64,000 nt of DNA from CAVUBL01 sp963837945 (lineage in GTDB: Bacteria; Acidobacteriota; Thermoanaerobaculia; Multivoradales; DATKCC01). The translations under genes and the position numbers were made by a program. Numbering within the stretch: the stretch's first letter is position 1; each line of letters begins with the position of its first letter. Below the pieces are notes generated by a model that worked only from the letters and a program-made list of their open reading frames with translations, had not been told where the DNA came from and ran no database searches. Location of the stretch: positions 1 through 64,000 of the forward strand of contig CAWIQD010000003.1 of the NCBI GenBank assembly GCA_963837945.1. Direction: 5' to 3'. Shown piece after piece: positions 35,296-44,700 of this stretch.

Positions 35296-37023
35296 ATGGA
35301 CCCTGAGGATTTCGTCCAGGCGCCGCCGCGGCTCGGCAACCAGTACCGGGACGACCGCGTTCTGCGCTCCTACCTCGCCCGGGCGCTGCCGGCGGCGGTC
35401 CGCTCCGAGATCGAGCCCGAGCTCGACGAGATGGGCGAGCTCGCCGGCGGCGAGCTCTACCGCTTGCAGCTCGCGGACCGGGAGAACGAGCCCCGCCTCA
35501 CCCGCTGGACCGCCTGGGGGGAGCGGAGCGACGAGATCGAGCTCACGCCGCTCTGGCGGCGCGCCGCGGAGCTCGCCGCCCGCACCGGCCTGGTGGCGAC
35601 GGCCTACGAGCGCCGCCACGGCGCCTGGTCGCGGGTCCATCAGTTCGCCCTGGTCCACCTCTTTCATCCGTCGACCGACGTCTACACCTGTCCGCTGGCG
35701 ATGACCGACGGCGCGGCCAAGACGCTTTCCGTCTGGGCGAACGCCGAGCTCCTGGAGCGGGCGATGCCGCATCTCGCGAGCCGCGACCCCGGCCGGTTCT
35801 GGACCTCCGGGCAGTGGATGACCGAGACCTCCGGCGGATCCGACGTCGGCCGCTCGCTCACCGTCGCCCGGCCGCCCGCCGCCGCCGGCGAGCCGTGGCG
35901 TCTCTATGGCCGCAAGTGGTTCACCTCGGCGGCGAGCTCCGAGATGGCCCTCACTCTCGCCCGGCCGGAGGGCAACGGACCGGGAGGCAAGGGCCTCGCC
36001 CTCTTCTACCTCGAGACCCGCGGCGCCGACGGCCGGCCCGTCGGCCTCAGGATCGAGCGCCTCAAGGACAAGCTCGGCACCCGCAAGCTTCCCACCGCGG
36101 AGATCTTCCTCGAGGGCACACCTGCGGTGCCGGTGCGGGGCACGGACGACGGCGTGCGCTCGATCGCCCCGATGCTCAACATCACCCGGCTGTGGAACGC
36201 CATCTCGGCGGTCGCCTTCATGCGCCGGGGCCTGGCGTTGGCCCGTGACTACGCCCGCCGCCGCGTCGCGTTCGGCGCGCCGCTCGCCGACCAGCCTCTG
36301 CACGCCGACACCCTCGCCGGCCTCCAGGCCGAGCTCGAAGGGGCGTTCCACCTGACCTTCCGGGTGGTCGAGCTCCTGGGCCGCGAGGAGGCGGGCGAGC
36401 TCGGCGCGGACGAGGAGCTCCTGCTGCGAGTGCTGACCCCGGTCGCCAAGCTCACCACCGCGCGCCAGGCGGTGGCCGTCGTGAGCGAGGTCCTGGAGTC
36501 CTTCGGCGGCGCCGGCTACCTCGAGGACACGGGTCTGCCCGTGCTGCTGCGCGACGCCCAGGTGCTGCCGATCTGGGAGGGGACGACCAACGTGCTTTCT
36601 CTCGACACCCTCCGGGCGCTGCGGACCGAGGGCGGTCTCGACGCCGTCCGCGCCGAGGTCGAAGCCGCGGCCGCCGGGCTCGGCGAGCCGGTCCTGGCCG
36701 AGCTCGGCGAGCGCGCCCGCCGGGCGCTCGACGCGGCGGCATCCTGGCTCGGCCGGGCGCTCGAGGACGGACGTGCCGAGGCCGAGGCCGGCGCCCGGCG
36801 CTTCGCCCTCACCCTGGGGCGCGCGGTCGAGCTGGCACTCCTGGCACGCCACGCCCGGTGGTCGCTCGAGCACGAGGAGGACGGGCGGGCGCGGGCGGCG
36901 GCCCGCCGCTTCGCCACCCATGGCGTCGATCTCCTCGCGCGGACCGACCGCGAAGAGTCGGCGGCGCTCGCCGGCGACCGGGCGCTCGTGCCGCCGGCCG
37001 AGGTGCTCAGCTCGCCGCGCTGA
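35296..37023 (+). CDS. AidB-like acyl-CoA dehydrogenase
   Basis: 575 residues, longer than the usual 380-residue enzyme because of the AidB-type N-terminal domain. Flavin-binding and active-site regions: FWTSGQWMTETSGGSDVGRS, KWFTSAASSEMALTLARP, LKDKLGTRKLPTAEIFLEG and ESFGGAGYLEDTGLPVLLRDAQVLPIWEGTTNVLSLDTLRAL. AidB-like flavoproteins resemble isovaleryl-CoA dehydrogenase and some bind DNA in the alkylation response; catalytic use with ETF (3.5-5.2 kb) is also possible. The 3' end overlaps the convergent hemE gene by 17 bp. Confidence 0.88.
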   Translation: MDPEDFVQAPPRLGNQYRDDRVLRSYLARALPAAVRSEIEPELDEMGELAGGELYRLQLADRENEPRLTRWTAWGERSDEIELTPLWRRAAELAARTGLVATAYERRHGAWSRVHQFALVHLFHPSTDVYTCPLAMTDGAAKTLSVWANAELLERAMPHLASRDPGRFWTSGQWMTETSGGSDVGRSLTVARPPAAAGEPWRLYGRKWFTSAASSEMALTLARPEGNGPGGKGLALFYLETRGADGRPVGLRIERLKDKLGTRKLPTAEIFLEGTPAVPVRGTDDGVRSIAPMLNITRLWNAISAVAFMRRGLALARDYARRRVAFGAPLADQPLHADTLAGLQAELEGAFHLTFRVVELLGREEAGELGADEELLLRVLTPVAKLTTARQAVAVVSEVLESFGGAGYLEDTGLPVLLRDAQVLPIWEGTTNVLSLDTLRALRTEGGLDAVRAEVEAAAAGLGEPVLAELGERARRALDAAASWLGRALEDGRAEAEAGARRFALTLGRAVELALLARHARWSLEHEEDGRARAAARRFATHGVDLLARTDREESAALAGDRALVPPAEVLSSPR

Positions 37024-38044
37024 GCCGCTTGGCCGCCGCCACGAAGGCGCGGGCGTGGTCGGGCGGGGTGGACTTCAAGATGCCGTGGCCCAGGTTCACG
37101 ATGTGGCCGCCGCCGGCGCCCTCGGCCAGCAGCTCGGCGGTCCGGCGCTCGATCTCCGGGATCGGGCCGAGCAGGGCGGCCGGGTCGAGGTTGCCCTGGA
37201 GAACCTTGCCCGGGCCGACGATCCGCCGCACCTCGGAGAGCGGCTGGCGCCAGTCGACCGAGAGCACCTGGCAAGGAAGCTCGCGCAGCGCCGCCAGCAG
37301 GTGGCTCGTCCCCTTGGCGAAGAAGACGAGGGGCACGCCGTGCCCGGCGAGCGCCTCGAAGATCCGCACCACGCCGGGCATCGAGAAGCTCCGCCAGCGG
37401 TCGAGGTCGAGCAGGCCGGCCCAGGTGTCGAAGAGCTGGATCGCCTGGGCGCCCGCCTCGATCTGGCCGGCGAGGTACTCGATCGAGACCTCGGTGATCA
37501 GGTCGAGGAGGCGCCGGAGGCCCTCGGGGTCGCGGTAGCTCCACTCGAGCAGGTGCGGAAACGCCTGGGAGCCGCCGCCCTCGACCAGGTAGGCGGCGAG
37601 GGTCCAGGGCGTCCCCCCGAAGCCGATCAGCGGCACCGGCTCGGGGAGCGAGGCGATCTCGCGGCGCACGGCGGCGACGGCGTCGAAGACGTAGCCCAGG
37701 GCCGAGCCGACGTCGGGCACCCGCAGGCCGCCGATCTCCTCGCGCCGGCGCACCGGCCGCTCGAACGACGGGCCGTCGCCCTTGACGAAGCGCAGGCCGG
37801 CGCCCATGGCGTCGAGCGGCAGGAGGATGTCGGCGAAGAAGATCGCGGCGTCGACCCCCACCAGCCGCACCGGCTGGAGGGAGACCTCGGCGACCAGCTC
37901 GGGGGTCCGGCAGAGGGTGAGGAAGTCGACCTTCTCGCGCACCGCCCGGTACTCGGCCAGGTAGCGCCCGGCCTGGCGCATCATCCAGACCGGCCGGCGC
38001 TCGGTGGCCTGGCCACGGGCTTCGCGCAGGAAGAGGTCGTTCAT
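37007..38044 (-). CDS. hemE: Uroporphyrinogen decarboxylase
   Basis: 345 residues from ATG 38044. It decarboxylates four acetate side chains of uroporphyrinogen III to give coproporphyrinogen III in haem synthesis. Family signatures: RPVWMMRQAGRYLAEYRAVR near the N terminus and PLIGFGGTPWTLAAYLVEGGGS in the middle; C-terminal HIVNLGHGILKSTPPDHARAFV. TATTCT lies 9 nt before the ATG. No other haem genes are in the window. Confidence 0.96.
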   Translation of the reverse strand: MNDLFLREARGQATERRPVWMMRQAGRYLAEYRAVREKVDFLTLCRTPELVAEVSLQPVRLVGVDAAIFFADILLPLDAMGAGLRFVKGDGPSFERPVRRREEIGGLRVPDVGSALGYVFDAVAAVRREIASLPEPVPLIGFGGTPWTLAAYLVEGGGSQAFPHLLEWSYRDPEGLRRLLDLITEVSIEYLAGQIEAGAQAIQLFDTWAGLLDLDRWRSFSMPGVVRIFEALAGHGVPLVFFAKGTSHLLAALRELPCQVLSVDWRQPLSEVRRIVGPGKVLQGNLDPAALLGPIPEIERRTAELLAEGAGGGHIVNLGHGILKSTPPDHARAFVAAAKRLSAAS

Positions 38045-38053
38045 GGCGGCGGG

Positions 38054-38071
38054 AGAATAGCAAACTATACT
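38054..38071. promoter_or_regulatory. Back-to-back -10 boxes, hemE and the FHA regulator
   Basis: Leftward TGCTATTCT (38062-38054) ends 9 nt before hemE ATG 38044; rightward TATACT (38066-38071) ends 9 nt before ATG 38081. The two boxes are 6 bp apart, so polymerase could not occupy both at once, and both mRNAs would have about 3-nt leaders. Confidence 0.5.
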
Positions 38072-38080
38072 GCCCACCTC

Positions 38081-38128
38081 ATGAAGGCCGAGACGAGCGA
38101 GCTCCGCAGCTGTCCGGAGGGCATCTAG
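38081..38128 (+). CDS. 15-codon upstream ORF before the FHA regulator
   Basis: MKAETSELRSCPEGI then TAG, placed 9 nt after a TATACT box and ending 5 nt before the GTG of the FHA regulator. The Shine-Dalgarno GGAGG for the regulator lies inside it. It could couple translation of the regulator, since ribosomes loading on the leaderless end would run into that start. Unproven. Confidence 0.35.
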   Translation: MKAETSELRSCPEGI

Positions 38129-38133
38129 CGGCC

Positions 38134-39943
38134 GTGCTGCGCCTCGTCGCCTACGCCCCGGACGGGGTCCGTCGCTTTCCCATCCACCGGCGCGAGCTGG
38201 TGATCGGCAGCCAGGCCGAGTGCGACATCGTGCTGCCGTACACCGGCGTGGCCCAGCGGCACGCCCGCCTGACCTACGACGGCGGCGTGCTGCGGGTCGA
38301 GGACCTGGGCAGCCGCCGCGGCCTGATGGTCGACGGCCGGCGGGTCAAGGAGGCGGCCCTCGAGGTCCTCGACGAGGTCCGGATGGGCGGAGTGACCCTC
38401 CTGGTGGAGGACGTGGCGCCGGAGACCGAGGCGGCGCGGGAGCCGGAGCCCGCGGCGGTCGAGAGCGGCCCGCCGGCCATGACCGCGGCGCTGATGATCG
38501 AGTACCTGGCGCGGATCAGCAACTGGGTGCTCGCCGACGCCGAGAGCCGCACCACCCTCGAATCCCTCATGGAGCGCCTCCTCGCCGACTTCGGCGGCGG
38601 CGCCCTGTTCCTCTTCGTCGGCGACCTCGAGGGCGCGGGGATCAAGTTCGCGAGCGCCACCGACCCGGACTGGCTGGCGAGCGGCGACTCGCTGCTCGAG
38701 GCGATCAAGGAGCGCCGGCACGAGGCCGGCCAGGGCGAGCGGCGAAGCCTGTTCTTCGAGGGGCGCCTGGCGGGCGAGCCCGCCTGGACCTTCTACCGGA
38801 TGTTCAGCGCCCTCGACCGCCCCTACTTCATGATCGTCGCTCTGCGCCGGTTCGATCCCGCGCTGTGGTCGCCGGAGGCGGCGCTGTTCACCCTGGGCGA
38901 CCTGCTGTCGCTCGGCCTGGTCCACCACGTCGGGCGCTACGAGCCGATCCTGCCCGGCAACCGCGGGGTCCAGGACCTCACCCTCGATCCGCAGCTGGTG
39001 ATCGGGGAGTCGGAAGCGATGAAAGAGGTGCTCGAGCGCCTGCGGGCGGCGGTCGACACCGGGGTCCACGTCCTGCTCCGGGGCGAGCCGGGCGTCGGGC
39101 GCGAGCTGCTGGCGCGCTCGATCCACCTCTCGAGCCCGCGGCGCAACGGGCCCTTCATCTCCGCCCTCGGCTCGGGCGCGAACGCCACCCAGATCGAGGC
39201 GGATCTCTTCGGCTCCGAGGTCGCCGCGAAGGGCGGCCCGGTCAAGCGGGAGGGCCGGCTGCTCCTCGCCGCCGGCGGCACGCTCTTTCTCGACGAGGTC
39301 GACCGGCTGCCCCTCGAAGCTCCAGGCGCGCCTGGTCCGGTTCCTGCGCTCCGGCGAGGTCGAGCCGGCGGGCAGCCGCGAGGTCTTCCGGGCCGACGTG
39401 CGCCTGGTCGCGGCGTGTCACCGGCCACTCGAGCCGGCGGTGGCCCGGGACGAGTTCCGGGTGGACCTCGCGTACCGGTTGTCGCGCTTCGTGATCGACG
39501 TGCCGCCTCTGCGCCAGAGGAAGGCGGACCTGCCGCTGCTGATCCAGTCGTTCATCAACCGGTTCTGCCACGAGACCGGCAAGCGGGTGGCCGGGATCAC
39601 CACCAAGGCGATGACCGCGCTGCTCTCCTACGACTACCCCGGCAACATGGCCGAGCTCGAGAACATCGTCCGCCAGGTGGTCTACCTCTGTCCGCACGGC
39701 CGGCCGGTCGACGTGAACCTGCTGCCGGAGGCGGTCAAGGCGAGCCCCCTCCACGCCGCCGCGCGGGTCGAGGCGGGCTCGTCGGACCTCGAGCTCGACC
39801 GGCTGGTCGCCGGTGCCGAGCAATCGGCGATCCTCGAGGCGTTGCGCCGCACGGGCGGCAACAAGTCTCGCGCCGCGCGCCTGCTCGGGATCTCGCGCAA
39901 CACCCTGGCGGCGAAGTTGGAGAAGCACGAGCTGGCCGGCTGA
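38134..39943 (+). CDS. FHA-domain NtrC-like AAA+/Fis regulator, frameshifted
   Basis: About 602 residues when read across one extra A at 39317-39318. Residues 1-95 are an FHA phosphothreonine-binding domain (VIGSQAECDIVLP, RHARL, GSRRGLMVDG). Residues 110-290 resemble a GAF sensor. From about 300 comes an AAA+ domain of the sigma-54-activator type (VIGESEAMKEVLERL, GGTLFLDEVDRLPLE; after the shift YRLSRFVIDVPPLRQRKADLPLL, YPGNMAELENIVRQVV) and a Fis-type helix-turn-helix (TGGNKSRAARLLGISRNTLAAKLEKH). Walker A is GEPGVGRELL, with Arg for Lys, and the GAFTGA loop that contacts sigma-54 is replaced by GSEVAAKGGP. It is therefore unlikely to be a normal sigma-54 activator. Confidence 0.82.
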
Positions 39944-39986
39944 GGCCCTCGGCCGGCTGCGGGATGGCGGGCCGAGCCGGCGGCGG

Positions 39987-39992
39987 TATGAT
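39987..39992 (+). promoter_or_regulatory. -10 box of hutU
   Basis: TATGAT, 6 nt before ATG 39999. Leaderless geometry; no obvious -35. Confidence 0.5.
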
Positions 39993-39998
39993 TCGCGC

Positions 39999-41667
39999 AT
40001 GACCGTCAGGATCGCGAGTCCCCGGACCGTCCGGGCACCCCGAGGCAACGAGATCTCCTGCCGCGGCTGGCAGCAGGAGGCCGCCCTCCGGATGCTCATG
40101 AACAACCTCGATCCGGAGGTGGCCGAGCACCCCGAGGAGCTGATCGTCTACGGCGGCTCGGGCCGGGCGGCCCGGAGCTGGGAGGCCTTCGAGGCGATCG
40201 TCGCCACCCTCGAGAGGCTGGGCCACGACGAGACCTTGCTCGTCCAGTCCGGCAAGCCGGTGGCGGTCTTCCGCACCCATACCGAGGCCCCCCGGGTGCT
40301 GATCGCCAACGCCCTCCTGGTGCCCCACTGGGCGACCGACAAGGAATTCAGCCGTCTAGAGAAGCTGGGCCTCACGATGTACGGGCAGATGACCGCCGGT
40401 TCCTGGATCTACATCGGCACGCAGGGCATCCTCCAGGGCACCTACGAGACGCTGGCCGCCTGCGCCCGGCAGCACTTCGGGGGGAGCCTCCGCGGGCGCC
40501 TGACGGTGACCGCTGGGCTCGGCGGGATGGGCGGCGCCCAGCCTCTTGCCGTGACCATGAACGAGGGGGTCTGCCTGGTCGCCGAGGTCGACCGAAGCCG
40601 CATCGAGCGGCGCCTCGAGACCCGCTACCTCGACCACCTGGCGCCCGGTCTCGACGAGGGCGTGGACGAGGCGCTGGCGGCCCGCGACGCCGGCGAGGAG
40701 GTGTCGATCGCGGTCGAGGCCAACGCCGTCGACCTGCTCGAGCGCCTGATCGCCCGCGGGGTGGTGCCGGACGTCCTCACCGACCAGACCTCGGCGCACA
40801 AGGCCATACGACTATGTGCCTCACGGCCTTTCGTTTCAGGAGGCCCTGGCTCTGCGCACGGCGGATGAGGAAGCCTACATCGCCCGCGCCATGGCCTCGA
40901 TGGCGGCTCACGTGCGTCGCATGCTCACCCTCCAGGAGCGCGGCGCGGTCACCTTCGACTACGGCAACAACCTGCGCGGGCAGGCGGCCGAGGCGGGGGT
41001 CGAGAACGCCTTCGGCTTCCAGGGCTTCGTGCCACTGTTCATCCGGCCGCTCTTCTGCTCCGGCAAGGGTCCCTTCCGCTGGGCGGTCCTCTCGGGCGAC
41101 CCGGACGACCTGGCGGCGACCGACGAGGCGATCCTCGAGACCTTCCCCGAGGACGAGACGCTCGCCCGGTGGATCCCGATGGCCCGCGAGCGGATCGCCT
41201 TCCAGGGCCTGCCCGCCCGCATCTGCTGGCTCGGGTACGGGGAGCGGGCGGCGGCGGGCCGGGTGTTCAACGAGCTCGTGGCCTCCGGGCGGGTGAAGGC
41301 GCCGATCGTCATCGGCCGGGATCACCTGGACACCGGCTCGGTCGCTTCGCCCAACCGGGAGACCGAGGGCATGCTCGACGGCTCGGACGCGATCGCCGAC
41401 TGGCCGATCTTGAACGCCCTGCTCAACGCGGTCAACGGCGCCACCTGGGTCTCGGTGCACCACGGCGGCGGGGTGGGCATCGGCTACTCGCTCCACGCCG
41501 GCATGGTGGTGGTGGCCGACGGCACGCCCGGCGCGGGGCGGCGTCTCGAGCGCGTGCTGACCGGCGATCCGGGCTCGGGGGTCGCCCGCCACGCGGACGC
41601 CGGCTACCCCGAAGCCCTCCGCTTCGCCCGCGAGCACCGGATCGACCTGCCGATGCTGGACCGCTAG
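39999..41667 (+). CDS. hutU: Urocanate hydratase, frameshifted
   Basis: 555 residues once one extra base near 40797-40810 is ignored, matching the family length. It converts urocanate to imidazolonepropionate in histidine breakdown using tightly bound NAD. Motifs: LMNNLDPEVAEHPEELIVYGGSGRAARSW, GQMTAGSWIYIGTQGILQGTYET, the NAD site TAGLGGMGGAQPLA, DVLTDQTSAH; after the shift YVPHGLSFQEA, FDYGNNLRGQA, FVPLFIRPLFCSGKGPFRWAVLSGDP, and VSVHHGGGVGIGYSLHAGMVVVADG. No other hut genes are nearby. The break falls at DQTSAHK/YDYVPHG and is probably a sequence error. Confidence 0.9.
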
Positions 41668-41743
41668 TGATTCAGGGCGCGGCCGGCGGGAAGGGGGAGT
41701 CCCCGGCCTCCGCGGGGAGCGCCGGGGGATCGAGGGGGACCCG

Positions 41744-44700
41744 ATGAGCTTGCGCCTGCGCGCGACCAACCGGCGGCTGTGGATCGGAACGGTGCTGCTG
41801 GCGATGTCTCCGGCGGCGCCGCTCTTGCCCGCGCCCTGGTCGGCCGTCACGCTCGCCGCGCTCGGGGCGGGCTGGCTGGTGCTCGCCGCGGTCGGCCGCG
41901 GCCGCTGGCTCGCGACCGCGCTGCTCGCCGTCGCCGCCGGCGCGCTCGTCCTCCCCTGGGCCGCCGACCGCCTGGACCTGCTGCCGGCGCCCACCGACCT
42001 GCCGCCGGAGGTCGCGACCCGCTACGCCGCGCTCTGGCAGAGCCTGATGGACGAGGCGAAGCAGGCGGCGGCGGAGCTGCCGGCTCCCTCGAACGACGAC
42101 GCCTATCGCCTCGAGGCCTTCCGGCGCCTCGGCGCGCTCGCGGGGCGCGCCCGGGAAGGGACCTCGGCCCGGCCCACGCTGCTCCTGGTCGACCCCGACG
42201 GCGAGGCCGTCGCCTGGGCCGGCGAGGGCCTGCTCAACGAGCCCGAGCCCTCCCAGCTCGCGCGCTCCGGGCGGGACTTCTACGCCAGCTTCGGTGCCGT
42301 GACGCTGGTCGCGATCGAGCCGCTGGGAGACGCCGCGCGGCCCTGGCGGCTGGTCGCCGGCCGAAGCTATGCCACCGATCGCTGGCCGTTCGAGGCGCCC
42401 GCCGGCCTGGCGCTGGCTCCGGGGCGCTACGGCGTGCGCTGGTCGCTGGCGCCCGCGGGGGTGGAGTCGGCCCCGGGAGCCGCGGCCGTCGAGGTGCCGG
42501 GCCTGCCGTCGCTGGTCGTCCTGCGCCCGAGCGCCGATCCTCCGGGGGTCCGGGGGCCGGTCCGACTGTGGCCGCGGCGGGTCGCCTGGGGTTGCCTCGC
42601 GGTGTTGCTGCTGGCCGCCGCCGTGATTCGTGGCCTGCGGCTCGCCTTGCCCGGAACCCGGCCGGCGGAGATCGCCGGCCGCCAGGCCGGGGCGGCGATC
42701 GGCCTGCTCGGGGCCGCGGCGGCGGGGGCGGCGGCGCTGGCGAGCGGCGCCACGCCGTTCGCCGCCGGCGCCCTGGCGGGCGGGATCGTCCTGGTCGCGG
42801 CGGGAGCGGCGCTCGAGCCGGCCGGACGACCGGTCTGGGTGGCGGCGAGCCTGGGAGGGCTGGCGGCCCTGCTGGTGGCGGAGGCCGCCTGGCTCACCAT
42901 CCACGGGTTCGGGCTCGGCCTGCCGCTGCCGGCCGCCGCCGCCGGTCCCGGCCCGAGCCTCGACCTCGCGGTCTCGATCTGGCCGGGTCCGGGCGCGATG
43001 ACCCTGCGGGCGGCCTTTGCGGCGCTCGCCCTCGCGCTCCTGCTGCTCGCGGGGCGGACCGCCGGCCGGCTCCTGCGGGACGCCGGCGAGGATGGCGCGC
43101 GGCCGGTTCGCCGCCCGAGCACCGACGTCTGGGCGTGGGTGGCCCTCGGGAGCTTGATCGCGGCGGGAGCCGTCCACGACCTCGCCCCGGCCGCGCTCGC
43201 GCTCCTGGCGGTGGGCGGCGCCGCGGCGGGCCGGTGGGTGAGCGAGCGCCGTCTGCGCAGCCCGCTCTCCGGCGCGGTGGTCCTCCTGCTGGCGGCGCTG
43301 CTCGCGGCCGGGGCCTGGGAGACGGCGTACCGGGCCGAGCTCAAGGACGAGCTGGGCCGGACCTGCCGCGCCGACCTGGCGCCTCCGACGCCGCGGGAGC
43401 GGGCGCGGGTGGGCAGCCAGCTCGAGGCGCACTTCCGGGAGCTCGATCTCGCCAGCCTGGTCCCCAGGAACCCGGACGGCCTGGGCCGCGAGGACCTCGC
43501 CTTCGCTCTCTGGCGGCGATCCCCGCTGGCCCAGCCCAACACCCTCTCGGCCCTGGTCGTGGAGCCCTTCTCCGGAAGCTCGTCGACCTTCTCCTTCGGC
43601 CCCCTGGTGACCGACTCCGAGTCCTCGAGCCCGACGCTCGGGCGCTGGGACGACCTGCGCCTACCGGCCTGGGAGGACACCCTGATCTCCGGGCACACCG
43701 TGCTCTCCTACGCCGGCCGCCCCTGGGCGGTGGCGCGCTACTGGCTCCTGCCGCGGCCGGGCTTCGACCTCGGGCGCCTGGCCTCGTTCGACGCCATCGA
43801 GCTCGGCCTGCTGCGCGGGCGCTCGGTCGCCGATCGCCGGATCCAGGGCCTGCCGGAGCCGGCGGCGTACGGGCTGTACACGGCCCAGGGGAGGGCGCTG
43901 GTCTCGCCGTGGCCGGAGGGGCCGCCCCTGCCCGGCGGGCTCGCCCGCCTCGCCCCGGGGAGCGCGGACCGGGCCCGGGTGGAGACGCCGGTCGGCGCCG
44001 CCTGGGCCTGGGCCCACCACGGTCCGGACGGCATCGAGGTCGTCTACCTGCCGCTCCTCCTGCCGGTCCCCGCCCTCGAGCGGGTCGGCACCCACGCCAT
44101 CGGCGACCTGGCGGCTCTGGCGGCCGCCGCCGGCCTGCTGCTGCTCTTCGCGCTGCCGCGCCCGGCGTTCCGCGACGCCGCCCGGCGGACCCTGCGCTCC
44201 TACTCGAAGCGGCTGATCATCGTGTTCACCGGTCTCCTCCTGGTCCCCCTGCTGCTGCTCAACCTGGTGATCCTGTCCGACGCCGAGGATCGCTTGAACC
44301 GGGAGCAGCGCTCGGCGGGGGAGGCCGCGCTCGCCTCGACCCAGCGGGTGATCGGGGACTACGTGGCGACCCTCGAGCCGGGCTTCGACTTCACCACCCT
44401 GGTCGACGACCAGCTCCTGATGTGGGTCTCGCGGGTCGTCCATCACGAGGTGAACCTCTACTGGGGCAGCTCGATCTGGGCGTCGAGCAAGCCCGAGCTG
44501 TTCGCGGCCGGCCTGCTGCCCGAGCGCATCCCCGGCGAGATCTACTCGCGCCTCACGCTGCTCGGCTACAACGGCGGCTCACGGACCAACGTGGCGCGCG
44601 ACGTCGACTACCTCGAGCTCTACGCGCCGTTGCGCATCCCGGGCGCGCCGGCCGACACCGAGCGGCTCTTTCTCTCGATGCCGCTCCTCGCCCAGCAGGA

